Positions 39,678-51,187 of a DNA stretch of 64,000 bases are shown here, piece after piece (the first letter of the stretch is position 1; every line of letters starts with the position of its first letter). The DNA comes from Gymnopus androsaceus JB14 (Eukaryota > Basidiomycota > Agaricomycetes > Agaricales > Omphalotaceae), in NCBI GenBank assembly GCA_009733575.1, contig ML769531.1, positions 62,001 to 126,000 of the forward strand, given 5' to 3'. Below the pieces are notes generated by a model. That model was not told the DNA's origin and made no database searches. It worked only from the letters and a program-made list of their open reading frames with translations. A program made the translations under genes and the position numbers.

Positions 39678-39924
39678 GTGATGATTTTTCAAGTTTTATT
39701 TTATTTTATCTATAAAAATGATTTAAATCTACGATCGTGCTCCACGTCGGCCAAAGCGTGGCTGATCTTGAAGAGACAATTAAGCGCTGCTGGGTGTGGC
39801 AATAACTCCTTCTTTCCACCATCTCGTTTTCCTTGTTGTTCAGGCCAGTCTCAGGTTGGGGATTTTAATCCCGAGACACTCTACATACCAGCTTCACTTG
39901 TTGTCGGAGGTATTGTGATTACGA

Positions 39925-40111
39925 GTTAAAAAATGGATGGTTTCCTCTCTTTCATTCCCTATCCTCAAGAATCTACTAATTCTTACTGAGGGTTGTAACA
40001 TTGCTATTGTTCCAGTGGATCTTCTGCTTTGAGGACGCCTTAAAAGTTGAAAGCTCCCTACTACGCGCACGCTGTCCTGGGGGCTCGGACAGATGTTTTT
40101 GAAACAGACTC
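39925..40111 (+). pseudogene. Fragment of an F-box gene
   Basis: Matches 45349-45510 of the F-box gene at 44640-46279 at roughly 75-80% (by eye), including the text around 'tcattccctagcctca' and 'ggcggatgtt'-like blocks; frames are broken. It ends exactly where repeat R1 copy 2 begins. Confidence 0.6.
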
Positions 40112-41300
40112 TTCAGACAGTGATATAAGTGTCTTCAATTTTTGTAAATTTTAATATTAAATTTAGTCCAATAATATATATACCTCAGCAGCAATATTAC
40201 CCAAAACAAACCAACCTGTTCATCCAACTAGTTTTGACTTTACTCCGAGACATATGCCCTAGCCCAGGGTCATACATCCCATTCAGGAGCACTTCCTGAA
40301 TCTGCCCGATGAGCTGCTCAGTAATGTTCTCTAGAGACTTCTCACTGGTGCCTTAGTATATCATATAAGCACTAAAATGTCTAATATTTCCAAGCAAGAC
40401 AAACCTCAGCCCATTCAAGTGCCTTCCTTGCATCTTGATCAGAAGGTAATAAGGATACATTCATCAGCAAAACCTGGAGGTTCTCCAGAGTACTCCAGAG
40501 CTCCTGGAGCTCCTGGAGCAGCCAGAGCAAGGTAAGCAGCTCCAGAGTACTCTGGAGCTCTCTGGAGACCACCCATCATTCGACGTTCAGGGTACCAAAC
40601 CAATACCAAGCACCATTTAATTAGAGTGCATCAATGATCATAACCATGCAACGATAATAGAAAATTTCTATGCATCATTTATTGTCGTCATTATATGCCG
40701 CCGAGGCAGAGCAATCTGACTAAGTACTAATACACTATGTAGTAAGCTTATAGTTGCTGTTTCCCAATTTCTGTGTCTCCATTTCCCACTCTCCGAGCCA
40801 GCCTCTGCCCCTACAACCATTGAACACTTCTAAATATTGATCAGTTAATGCTGAAAACAAATAAGAACTTACATTGGGAGGAAATAAAGTTGAACGAAGT
40901 TGCGAGAATGGACATTGGAAGGAAATAAGAAAAAAAGTACAAGTCCAACATTGAACTCAGAGTTGAACGGCGACGCCTTTTATATGATGTTTTCCGTTTA
41001 CAGCATCGACTGGCATATATATTGACAGTTGAATTATGGCAACCCAACTACAAAACTCTTAACGTTACTCCAATCAGGACAGTTTTGACAGCTTCAACTT
41101 AGTTTTGACAGTTTGGACAGCTTCAGAGCAGCCAGAGCAGCCAGAGCACTCCAGAGCATCCATTCAATGCTCTGACCTCTCCAGCAAACTTCCAGGTTTT
41201 GCTGATGTTGTTCAGTAGAACCTGTATCATCTCCTTTAATGGAGGTGTCTCTTGGATATGATGAATCCAGTGATACTTGGCATAGGCAACCACATCCTTG
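40112..41300 (-). repeat. Dispersed repeat R1, copy 2, split by element B
   Basis: Two parts, 40112-40461 and 41208-41300, are collinear with copy 1 at 18882-19315; the 746-bp gap is element B. Homologous coding text continues beyond the shared part to 41500 (minus: YKRLAGTPVHFALESKF, ICFTECHKEIGLQCLWILLD, VVAYAKYHWIHHIQETPP), so the parent gene extends upstream. Coding text on the other side is LPSDQDARKALEWAEVCLAW and NITEQLIGQIQEVLLNGMYD. Confidence 0.7.
40462..41207. mobile_element. TIR element B (746 bp, non-coding), CATCAGCAA family
   Basis: Perfect 17-bp inverted ends, CATCAGCAAAACCTGGA at 40462 and its complement at 41191-41207. Subterminal arrays of CCAGAGC/GCTCTGG-type repeats lie at 40483-40560 and 41120-41185. 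The empty site is preserved in R1 copy 1: gatacaTTgttcag there against gatacaTT-[element]-TTgttcag here, which points to a 2-bp duplication. No open frame of note. Confidence 0.75.
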
Positions 41301-42348
41301 ACATGATCATAAGACAGATCCAAAAGAATCCAGAGGCATTGTAACCCAATTTCTTTGTGGCATTCTGTGAAACAGATGTTCACAGCATTGTAGGAAACAG
41401 ATTGATGCTGCAAACCATTGCTGAATTTTGGCTGAATTGTGAATTTGGATTCAAGGGCAAAATGCACAGGGGTGCCAGCTAGTCTCTTATAAACAGACAA
41501 CTACACGATCGTAACAATGTGTTGAGAGTCTGTCACCTAAAGCGGATCATTTGGGCACCTGTATTTAGACGCCGATATCTGATGTAATCTCCTCCGATCC
41601 GACTCGGTCCGACTCGGAATGCTGCCAAAACACCATATTCCTCCAATCTGCCACATTGCAAAAGCATAAATGCAATGAATTTCAGTTCTTAAATGACTTT
41701 CTTAAGTCAAGGGCTTAATCTGAATAAATTCATGCAAGTTTGCTATCAGAAGAGAGTGAGTACTTAGTGTTAATTTTTGGTTAATTTCAGCTATTATTTC
41801 AAGGGAAAGTGAAGATTTTGGAGTGTTAGGCATTCATAAGGCAATATTACACCGGTGTAGGCCAGGAAAACATAAAACAACTTAAATGCAGTGTTGAACA
41901 TCGAAACAAAGACACTGGTATGGTTTCGGCAGGGCGCCAAGATTATGTAAGATTAGTAATAAGACACAAGTGCCCAAGCGGCCGATACTTAAAAAATAGA
42001 CTAGGTGCCAGCCAGGGAGAGGTTACAATATCCCACACTTTTGTGAAGTTCCACCGAGGATGGAGGGTCAATGTTAGATGGACGGATAATATCATATCAG
42101 ACTGAAATTCCTCTACCGGATCCCGATTTAGGGCTAGATCCACCTTGTGTGCAAAGAACAGTATCATTTTTTTCTTGAGCACTGAAATTGTTGCTGTTAG
42201 AATTTCACTGGGTTGAGAGGATGGAATCAAGATTTGAAAACTACAATCAAATAAGCTGTATTTTCCAACCAAAAGATCAAGTATTGGAACATGATTGGAG
42301 TGTCGGGCCTGATAGTAAGGAAAGTAAGTTGATAATGAACACAATTGA
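41301..42348. other. R1 upstream coding relic and unassigned sequence
   Basis: 41301-41500 continues the R1 coding relic (minus). 41943-42348 is an open minus-strand frame contiguous with the tail of the NACHT gene in another frame; it may include a 3' exon, but no repeat or domain is recognisable. Confidence 0.35.
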
Positions 42349-44156
42349 TCAGAGGAAACTTTGACAAACTTCTTTGGCCCACTGAACAACATGTTGTAAA
42401 TTGTTGAGGTATTTTTGTAGAGTGTCAATATAATCCATTAGGCTCATGGTTTTACCGTGAAATGCAGTATGTAGCAGCACACAGAGGTCAGCTTGACTGA
42501 ATGAAGTAAGAAGTTCACTACTGGGTGAATTTCCAATTTCTTTAACATGAGCACCCCAGAAGTTCCACATGTAATCATAAAATTCTGAGCTGTAGAATAA
42601 TAATGCACCTTTCAGTCAAGATTGACACTAGTAAAATAATTCAACAGTGAAATACTCACTGTTTGAAATATTTTGACTCATTGATAGTTGACTCCGAGAT
42701 CATCCTCAGGAAGTGTAACACGACTCGTTCATGTTGAGCACTCTCATCTATATTCACGAAGTACTTTCCTGACCGTTTCTGATCTGTAAGAAAGTCTACG
42801 AAAGATGCATGGCGCACTGTGATATCATCGCTGTCGTTTTCCGGAATGCGTAATACCGAATGTAGTCGAAACAACAATGCCCAGACTTTGCGCTTTGCAA
42901 GGAAAAAGAGTCCCTCGATGATCCGAGCTGATGTCCCAACACAGTGTGCAGTGAAAAGTATGTCACGAGGGCTCAGAATATGAGCCATGACATCAAGAAC
43001 AAGCTCCCTCTCTGCACACACAGAAAGAATCTGCATGTAGAGCAGATCCAGATCAGGATATGGCGAGTCGAAGTCTTTGGGCATAGTAATTTTTAGAATA
43101 ATCTCCAGCCGTTCAATGGGAAAGCTATCATGACAGCCAACATACTTGATGACAGTCGTAGCGTAGATAAACTGTCCACAAGCCTTTTGCACAAGCTGCT
43201 GGATAATGACATTACCAGGCCAGTCTTCAGTCGCATGCGCCATACCCCATCCATGTTCTTGTCGGATTCTACCAAAGTTATCTATGAGATACTTGGCAAT
43301 ATCTTTTCCAGATTCAAATGATTCGCCAATGTCATGGCAATCTAGCATGGAATGAAGGTCCTGATGTCTGAAAGCATCCCAGATGCGGGGCTCGGGTCGG
43401 CTACAGATAAGAAATTTGAAAGGCAAAGGTAGAGCTGCAGTTTTGGCTTGACATATGATGGATAGTAAACGCTCCTGAGATGCAATATCGATGCATTCAT
43501 CGAGACCGTCAATGACGATCAGCCGAGGAAGACTGTTCCATTGCTCGGCGGTTAAAGAATTGCAAGGTGATACTATGACCGCCCGAAACTGTTCTTCCAG
43601 ATTAGCATGTATAATGCCGGGAGTATCACGGACAGTGCGATCAATCGAGTCTTTGAGGAGCGGCGTAAGTGCAGACGATGTCGCTAGTTGGTAGGAGATG
43701 GTGATAAAGAATGAAGATAGACTGTTCCGCGAAGGATCCTCGCGCGCAAACTAGCGGCTAAATGAGAGGCTGCAAACTCCTCTGATATCATCTGAGCCAC
43801 TGCAGACTTGCCCATACCCGCCGCACCGTAAAGCCAGTAGATGGATGTCCTATCAGCGACATCAGTATTAGTCCAATGCCTTAGAATCTCGAGGACTTGA
43901 GATCGAGTCCCCGGATGGCAGTTTGGAGAAGGAAAACGCTGCTCGGAATCATAAAAAGCGCCCTGGACAGTGTATTGGTAGAGAACGTCAAGGCCAGCTA
44001 TTGAAGAAAGTTAATGCCCAAGAACCTCAAAGAAAGGACAGTTTACGCACGGTAGTCTTGGCCTTTCCCAGAATAGTGAATGTAGTCCCCTCCAACATTA
44101 GCGAATGATGAGTTGCTTACGCTGAAATTCCTGGCGTTGGGGAAGACGACAGACAT
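42349..44156 (-). CDS. NACHT-domain NTPase (fungal NLR-like), apparently frameshifted
   Basis: STAND NTPases of this type act in fungal self/non-self recognition; the ligand is unknown. Start ATG 44156 gives VVFPNARNFSVSNSSFANVG, the N-terminal pattern common to basidiomycete NACHT proteins. Then DVLYQYTVQGAFYDS, Walker A IYWLYGAAGMGKSAVAQMI, Walker B PRLIVIDGLDEC, FKFLICSRPEPRI and a winged-helix-like region through IRHASFVDFL-type text (VRHASFVDFLTDQKRSGKYF). A splice at 42657 to 42600 adds DYMWNFWGAHVKEI and the last exon, stop at 42349. Oddity: near 43750 the frame shifts between HLAA and FAREDPSRNSLSS, so the gene is broken or mis-sequenced. No WD40 or ankyrin repeats follow. Head-to-head with the F-box gene, 484 bp apart. 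Confidence 0.72.
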
Positions 44157-44639
44157 GAAGGAACACGTGGGCTGCATACCATTTACTATTCCACTTGTTA
44201 GATGCTGTGGCATCTGTCTGAAATTCAGAATGAAGACTGGCTCGTACATTAGGATTGGCGCTTCAAGAAGACGCAATCACCACAACTCAAGCCAGTACCT
44301 TGCACCCATTGAAGGCTTAGGTTCGGGGAATGAATGCGAAGATAGTGGCCTTCATAGTAGCCCTGAAAGACTAAAATGTCCCGAATATACTGTGTATCCG
44401 CTTCAAATAATCCGTAACCTTGAGATTTCGTTTTCACCAACGGGTCAAAAGGTTAAAAATTATATTCGAGCTTTGAGCTAGTTATTCTGGTGGTGGGAGA
44501 CTGAAAGAGACAAACAAGCGCCGGCGATAATTCTGAATCCTTTCATCATCATCTCGTTTTCCTTGTTGGGTTTGTACTAAAACCAGGACATTCCACATAC
44601 CATTCTCAAATTGTTTTATAGAATTTACCTGCGGAAATC

Positions 44640-46279
44640 ATGGCACACGATTCACGTACTACCTTGTGCTCGAAATGCAGAAATCCTTCCATGTTCAAAC
44701 CAAGAGTAAACGTGAACTCCAGTGCCAACCCTTCGAATTCTATGTTTAATACCCACGAAATCCGTGAAACGATTCTCCTTTCCGAAAAAGACCTCGAAGA
44801 CTATGATACCGAGATCGCTCGTCTCCAGTCTCAGCTCATCTCTGTTCGAGAACAGAGAAAACGATTGGACGATTACAAAACGCAACTCCAGTGGCTTCTT
44901 TCACCTCTCCGGGAGGTTCCTAATGAAATATTATTCATTATATTCGAATTGGCCTGCACAGACAACTTCTTGCAAGAATATCCTTGGCCAATGGACAAAT
45001 ACTACTCGAGGGAACCAGTCACAAAACCATTCCTACCTATCATCACCTATCTTCCATCTCTTGCTATCAGTGCGGTGTGCACACGATGGAGGTCATTGAT
45101 GCTTGCCTCGCCCAGCTTGTGGTCTGATTTAAGGCTTGAAACTGTCCCCAACGAAACGGTATCCGATGTCCAGAGCGGGTTTATGTCTACTCTCCGACTC
45201 TATCTGGACCGCTCAGTTGACGCTCCCCTCCGGATTGGCCTACAAACATTAGGATATTTAAACTTCCAGAATAACTCACCTGCACTGAACCTCATTCTTG
45301 ATCACACTTGCCGTTGGGAAACCTTCAGGTATGTTGGTGATTACCAGTTGAAAAATTGGATGGGCTCCTCTTTTTCATTCCCTAGCCTCACGAATCTAAT
45401 TCTTAAGGGTTGTGATAACCCCATTGTTACAGAGGATCTTGACTGCTTTGCGGATGCACCAAAGCTCCGTGCCGTCAGGACGGATGTTCTTGAACCAGAC
45501 TCTAACATACCCTGGACTCAACTTACCGCCTGGATGTGCGGACACCTGAAGGAGAGGATCGTATAGCTCTCCTTCAGCAATGTCCTTCTCTAACTGTTTT
45601 GAAATTACGGGATTTTTGGTCAAAACCTGCGCCAAGCAGCGTATCATTGACTAGCTTGGCGTCGTTCACTTTTGTATCTTCAAAGGAGTATAAAAGCTTG
45701 CTGGAAAACATGTTCCCTAGCTTTACGTTCCCTTCCTTGGGAGAACTCGTCATTTATTCACAAGATGGTTCTAGTGCGAACCTCATCTGGCCACCGGATG
45801 CCTTCAGTGCGTTCATATCGAGATCATCCTGCGCGCTGAGAACGCTATCTCTCAGCAGCGTTACGATTTCGGATTTGGATCTTGCCGCTGCTCTGAGGCT
45901 TCTACCTTCCCTCATCAGTTTTTCTGTCGATGGCTTGGTCAATCCAGAGGGCGGAAGCCCGATAACCTCCTACTTCCTCTCGAGACTCACTCTGCATGAC
46001 TCTGGCCCTCCTCTCCTTCCAAAACTGCGTTCTCTTTTCATAACATTCCATGAGACTGGGTTCGATGATGCTGCGTTCGTCGGCATTGCTTCATCCCGCT
46101 GGCTACCTGATCCCGCACATGCAGCGGCCATCGGGATTGATTGCTTGAGGACGTTGGTCCTTCACTTCGAGAAACGGGAAGTGGACGAAGATGTTTACAG
46201 ACCGCTTTATGATCTGGATAGAAAGGGAATGCAGGTTGTTATCACTGGAAAAGGGTCGAATGGTATCGAGGGCTCTTGA
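44640..46279 (+). CDS. F-box protein with LRR-like C-terminus, apparently frameshifted
   Basis: Start ATG 44640. Cys-pair N-terminus (LCSKCRNPSMF), a coiled coil at about residues 45-80 (LSEKDLEDYDTEIARLQSQL), then the F-box LREVPNEILFIIFELACTD with ISAVCTRWRSLMLASPSLWS; this architecture is abundant in Agaricomycetes. Downstream are leucine-rich segments (FPSLTNLILKGCDNPIV, LLQQCPSLTVLKLRDFW, FPSLGELVIYSQD, LRTLSLSSVTISDLD). At about 45520 a one-base loss separates PWTQL from RLDVRTPEGEDRIALLQQCP; the first frame stops at 45566 and the second runs to 46279. Apart from this the gene reads without introns. Substrate adaptor of an SCF ligase by family. Confidence 0.72.
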
Positions 46280-46975
46280 ACCGGTGCTAGTACGCCCTTA
46301 CAAATGTAACAGTATCTGGACCTCGTTGGATTCAGTAAATGATGTACTACGTATCATCCTACTACTAGTTTCTATACTTTCTACCATGACGGCTCGTACA
46401 CAAGGTGAAAACAAGAGGTTCAACCTCGGATTCCTAGACTCCGAAGAAGATGCAAAGATGGTGGGGGAAAGCTAATCTCCACTGACTGAACGCTACGATG
46501 ACAATGAGTAGATGATTATACAGCTAGTACGTACGAAGTTGGTACGAAGTAATGTAAGGTGATGATTTGGGATTGATGCATGTAAGTGGTATCAAAGTTC
46601 AAGAATAACTGCAATGTGTATGTATGTATGTATGTAAAGTGCAAAACAGAAAACCGACAGCTTGAAGGACAGAATGTCATTATAATGCCAGGTAACGTAG
46701 TATCAATCAGCGACGGCCCAAGGGAGACTAGAAGAAAGACGGAGGATGCTGAAGGGAGAAAGAACGGAGGAGGAATAAGTGGAGCGAGATAAGAAGGAAC
46801 GTAACGATCGTTCATAAGTAAGTTCATACTGTCCAATACCATACCAGAATGTCAAGCAATCGCTAACAGTCCAACCGAATCTAGATGCAAGTAAAACAGC
46901 AGCCCAATCTGGACAACATAGACCGTCCAACATAGCATCGACAGCTAGTGTCCACGGCAACAATTCATCTACGAT
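46280..46975. other. Intergenic region with (TATG)n microsatellite
   Basis: Convergent 3' ends. A TGTA/TATG microsatellite lies at 46616-46636. No gene supported; open frames on both strands are short and unrecognised. Confidence 0.45.
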
Positions 46976-47827
46976 CTATCCCCTCGTGAAAGCAACGGCG
47001 TTCCTTAGCAGTCCAAATCCCGAAAGGAACATAACGATGAACGTGGCAATTAGTGCAACATACGCTGGATGTGCAGCAAACGAAGAGACGGAGCCGTTGC
47101 ACATTGCGCATGTCCAGCCTACCAGAATGGGTTGAGAAAGACTATAAAAAGGTACTGGTAGTAAAAGGAACGTACTGGAAAGAGGAGTATAAGGCTGAGG
47201 CGTATACAGCGCAAACTTCAACGCAGTATTCGCGCTCATATAACCCGCCTGTGGAGTCGCACCAACGCCTCTCTCATCAAAGATTTGTAACGAGTAGGTT
47301 GTCTGCGCGAGAGGCGTGGCAAGATTGCTTTCCTGATACGAGTATGGGTTCCACACGTAGCTCGAAGCTGTACCAGGTATAGTAGCAATGGGGTATGTGA
47401 ACCCGTTATCGCCGACACAGCGAACTGTCAGGGAAGTAGGTTTGGCGATGACATAGGTCGTAGTCCAGGCAAATGTGACCTGTTCTTCAGGTGCGATTTT
47501 GAAGAAGGAAGTAGAAGCTTGTGGTGGTTGGGTTATGGAAAGGATTCCGACTGGGTTGGAAGGGGCAATTGAAGTAGTAGAGGCTGAGCTGGAGCCTGAG
47601 CCCGATCCTGAACCTGAGGCTGAGGCTGACCCTGAACCAGAGCCTGAACCAGATGCTGAACCCGAGACTGAACCCGAAACTGAAGCTGAAGCTGAATTAG
47701 AAACTGAGGAAGAAGTCGGAATAATAGCTCGAGAAAAAAGAGAAGAGTCTGCTGTGGACGATGCCATGCTGCTCAGAGGATGGTGAAGGTTCAGGTTCAG
47801 AGCAGAATAAGAGTGCACGCGTGGCAA
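46976..47827 (-). CDS. DUF7137-like Ser/Gly-rich membrane protein
   Basis: Single-exon frame; start at 47827 (MPRVHSYSAL) or, more likely, at the internal Met of MASSTADSSLFSRA (47767). Residues 40-90 form a (SG/SA)n linker. A conserved extracellular-type domain follows: ILSITQPPQASTSFFKIAP, VTFAWTTTYVIAKPTSLTV, VWNPYSYQE, LAQTTYSLQIFDERG and TALKFALYTPQPYTPL. Near the C-terminus AYVALIATFIVMFLSGFGLL is a membrane segment. The pattern matches a fungal family I know as DUF7137, of unknown function, probably at the plasma membrane or cell wall. No clear signal peptide is seen, so a 5' exon may be missing. Confidence 0.78.
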   Translation of the reverse strand: MPRVHSYSALNLNLHHPLSSMASSTADSSLFSRAIIPTSSSVSNSASASVSGSVSGSASGSGSGSGSASASGSGSGSGSSSASTTSIAPSNPVGILSITQPPQASTSFFKIAPEEQVTFAWTTTYVIAKPTSLTVRCVGDNGFTYPIATIPGTASSYVWNPYSYQESNLATPLAQTTYSLQIFDERGVGATPQAGYMSANTALKFALYTPQPYTPLSSTFLLLPVPFYSLSQPILVGWTCAMCNGSVSSFAAHPAYVALIATFIVMFLSGFGLLRNAVAFTRG

Positions 47828-48125
47828 CCGAACTCCGATAGCTTCTTAATACGTAAGTACCTTAAATTGAGCTCGAAATAAGCACTACTCGATATTCATG
47901 GAGCTTGTACAAAGGAAATAAAATGTTTATAAAATATATACACTCGACTCCGCCCAAATTTCCTGAAGTACAAGAGGTCAAAGCGTCTATTACACGCACC
48001 ACGTGAACGACGCGACAAAAGTCAGTGGCCCTGGGTCAGCAGGCCGCAGAGCGCGCGCGAAAAAAAAACTTTTTTTTTTTTTTTTTGGTGTTGCGCACGG
48101 ACCCAGCACTGCCACCTCCAGTAGC

Positions 48126-48132
48126 TATAAAA
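48126..48132 (+). promoter_or_regulatory. TATA box candidate
   Basis: TATAAAA about 85 bp before the ATG at 48217, preceded by a long poly-A/poly-T tract (48061-48086), a nucleosome-poor type of sequence often found in strong fungal promoters. It supports transcription of the small frame downstream. Confidence 0.4.
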
Positions 48133-48216
48133 TCCTGCGTCGAACAAAGCTGTTTCTTTAGAACATACTCATCAGGATCTTTTTATAGAAACTGACCGAG
48201 TCTCGCATTTTTACAA

Positions 48217-48330
48217 ATGCCACTTCTTCAAATCCAGTCGATGATTTTTTCGCCCTCTCCTCATACTGAGAACATGGCTCTCTTTTCGAGAGTTTCGAGG
48301 ACGTTTGGCTCGTTTTCTGGGTCCTCGTAA
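48217..48330 (+). CDS. Possible 37-residue micro-protein
   Basis: Reads MPLLQIQSMIFSPSPHTENM and ends ALFSRVSRTFGSFSGSS, stop TAA 48328-48330. The support is a TATA box and poly-dA/dT tract upstream and AT-rich sequence after the stop. The C-terminal part is amphipathic and Ser/Arg-rich. No relative is known to me. It could be a transcript leader or chance. Confidence 0.3.
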   Translation: MPLLQIQSMIFSPSPHTENMALFSRVSRTFGSFSGSS

Positions 48331-48473
48331 GAGTGACTTGGAAAACTTGTCAGGGAGATGGGCGTTTGTCTGATGGATTCTTTATTGTACATCTTTATTT
48401 GTATACTTGCTATGTATTCTTCAAATGACATCCTTGCTTGTTATCATGAAATACAGCTTCCATTCCTATAAAT

Positions 48474-50982
48474 CTATCGACGCTTGAACGTCAACGGAAG
48501 GCGAGCCGGCCTACAGAAAAGTGTCAATCGAGAGTGTTAGGACCTTTATAAGACCGCTCACGCCAATGTCAGTACCTGCTTTGTAGCCAGCACACGAGCC
48601 TTCCTCTCTCGAAATGACTCATTAACAAACTGAGGCTCTTCCAGGATCTCAATCTTGTACTTCAAAATCAGACTTGTAAGGACCGCAATACCCTCCGTTT
48701 CAGAGAACCTTTGGGATTTGGATTAGCATGGGGACATGATGGGGACAGTAAAACTGACTTTCGACCAATACAAGCCCGTGGACCTACAAAGAACTGTTAG
48801 CCAGACAGACTAACTGGATGAGAATATGGCTACTAACCAGCACTAAATGGAATAAATGCATCTCGGGGCCAGTCAGGTTCTAAGAATCGGCCAGGTCGAA
48901 ATTCCTCCGGGTCCTTCCAGTGGTGGGCTGCGAAATGGAAAATATCCATACAATCAAAGGTAAAGCACCAAAGACGGAAAAAATTACATTGGAATACGTA
49001 CGGTTGTAGTGCATGCCCACAATGTTGAGTTCGATCTCAGTACGTTGAGGGATTGGGACAACACGCTTTTCACCAGCAGCATTGGTGATGGTTATACTGG
49101 TATCTTCGGCGCTGTACTTTGGGATGCTGGTTGCCTATTGACAAACGTCAAACAAGACCTTACCAGAAGGAAATTGATGAATATCTGAGCTCACGGGAGG
49201 AAATAACCGCATGGTTTCGTTGAGCACACTATGATGGCAGTTGAGAAGACAATATTTCAGAACTTGGGGAATACTTACGCCATAGAATAAGTGAGTAGCG
49301 GTATATCCTCGTATGTCTGATAGTGACATTGAGTTGAGGGATGAATAGATCGTATGTGTACGTGAAACTCACTGGCATTCTACCATCAGGGAGCACTGAC
49401 TTGATATGCTGGAAAAGCAGCTCTTGCTGCTCCGGATACAAGGCCAATAGTGCAAAAGTGAAACAAAGAGAGTGGGCGGTGGTCTAAAAGGGGAGAAAAA
49501 ATATCTTAATTAAAATCATCTGAAAAGAAAATCCGACTAGATAGACAGACGTACTTCGTGGCCTGCAAGGAGGAATATAAAGATATTTCCCATCAGATCT
49601 CTGTCCGTGAACGTAGGATCCTTGACACTAGCATTGAGTAGACTACTAAAAAGATCATGTCTCTCTGCTTTCTTTTCTGTATTTCGCCGGCTCGAAATCA
49701 TGTCAAGCATATAGCTCTAATGAACTGTTTATCAGACGTTGTGTATGCTGCAGACGAGGTTGAACTAAATGAAAACAGCATACCTCCAACTCATCAAATG
49801 CCAGACGAACTTTACGAGTATGCGCGTTGAATCCCATGGCCCATGATGGAACGATGATTTTGGTGAGGCAATTAGTGGAAACTTCGCTTAGAGCGACCTT
49901 GAATGATAGTTGATGGTTTTCTGGGACAGTGTCTTCGTCTTTCCAGGATATCCGCTGGCCGAAAGCTAATAGCAACATATCATCAGTGTTTAATAATCAA
50001 ATACTTTGAGATGGATCGTGCGTACCAGCGGCACTGAGAACATATAGGGCAATCTAACGAGACTCATTGAGCGAAGGCAGCGATACTGTGGAGGGCAGTG
50101 GGACTTTACCGCAAAAGTCAGACTTAATGCATTTTCAACAGAAATCGATTCTTCGGAGCCCCAGACGTCATCAAAAAGATCGAACATAATCCTTAATGTC
50201 TCATCCCAGATGAGCTTGTTGTTTTTCTGTGTAGCGGTTTGTAGCACATATTTAATTAATAGGAAGTGAATATTAATATGAGATAAGAGGTTACGCACAT
50301 CACTGAAAGCTGGCGCAGCAACTTTCCTGTATCTCTTCCATTCCTCTGCTTCTGAGGCCACTATATTGTCTCCCCAAAACGATAACACTCCGTATCGCCA
50401 TACCGGTTTGGGAAACCGAATTCGACTGGCGGTGACCTCCTGCGGGCGATGAAGCAAGTATTAGGCAGGATACGCATAGTTAATAAGGACGAACCTTAAT
50501 TGCAGCAGCGTCGGCCAAAGACAGAGTAACTTGCGGAGAAGGGAGGATGGAAATCTAAATCGAATTCAGATTCATTGAGGGCAAAGAGATTTAGATTATA
50601 TGCACATTTGCAACAACATCCCAGCCCGCTTCGGCGTATGCTGCAACCCACTCTCATCGTAAGCGTCCTAACATTGAAGAAGCAATAAATACATGTGACT
50701 CACGTTGATACTTGTCCTTCCAACCGGCGTTTTTACCCCTCGATATACCAGGAATTCGTGGCAGAATGTTGCCGAGGAGGGAGTTGTGTGACATTAGGAC
50801 TATTTTACCGGGATGATGCCTAGTGAAGGAGAATCATTGTCTTGTAGATATACGTATATTTAAGGAGAATAAACTCACTGGACTGATTGTATCGCCCTTC
50901 GAAGCTCGATGTACTTCTGAATAGCGTAGAGAGCGAGTAGTAATAAACAGAGAGTCACCAGTTTCATCGACATTCCTTCCAT
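48474..50982 (-). CDS. Cytochrome P450 monooxygenase, cluster copy 1
   Basis: Microsomal heme-thiolate monooxygenase; substrate unknown. Start ATG 50982: MEGMSMKLVTLCLLLLALYA is the membrane anchor. About 13 small exons. Seen: VWRYGVLSFWGDNIVASEAE and EWKRYRKVAAPAFSD (helix C region), AFGQRISWKDEDT, the I-helix FLLAGHE then TTAHSLCF across an intron at 49556, the ExxR helix LNETMRLFPP (about 49200), FRPGRFLEPDWPRDAFIPFS and the heme loop GPRACIGRKFSE (about 48760-48784) with its Cys ligand. Ends RLPLTFKRR, stop 48474. All catalytic motifs are present, so it looks functional. Same subfamily as the copies at 58015-60534 and 62423-64000. Confidence 0.9.
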
Positions 50983-51101
50983 GATTGAGGCTAAGCTATC
51001 AGACGTTAGGGAGGTCAATCTGAGGAACAGAGAAGTAAAAAGGGTATTATATGACAAGTACATGTGCCTTCCAGGAGTATTGAACGATTTGACATATCAC
51101 C

Positions 51102-51187
51102 TGTTGTGGCGAGATTGAATTCTCCCTCGTGTGCGATATCGAGTACCAGTACATATTAGGTGGTACCTTCCTTCGATCTGTCGATCC
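51102..51187 (-). promoter_or_regulatory. Duplicated upstream block of the P450 subfamily
   Basis: About 80 bp, 120 bp upstream of the copy-1 ATG, containing GCGATATCGAGTACCAGT and TTAGGTGGTACC. It recurs at 55722-55793 (about 90% alike) and in part at 62045-62082 (TAGGTGGTACCTCCCTT). The repetition marks gene-plus-promoter duplication; a regulatory role is inference. Confidence 0.5.

Noticed and set aside
41943..42428. C-terminal repeat domain of the NACHT protein
   Set aside because: The frame overlaps the last NACHT exon out of phase and shows no WD40, ankyrin or TPR pattern.
47475..47786. Open plus-strand frame rich in Glu-Pro (EPEPE)
   Set aside because: It is the antisense of the Ser/Gly repeat of the membrane protein gene at 46976-47827; the repeat keeps all frames open.
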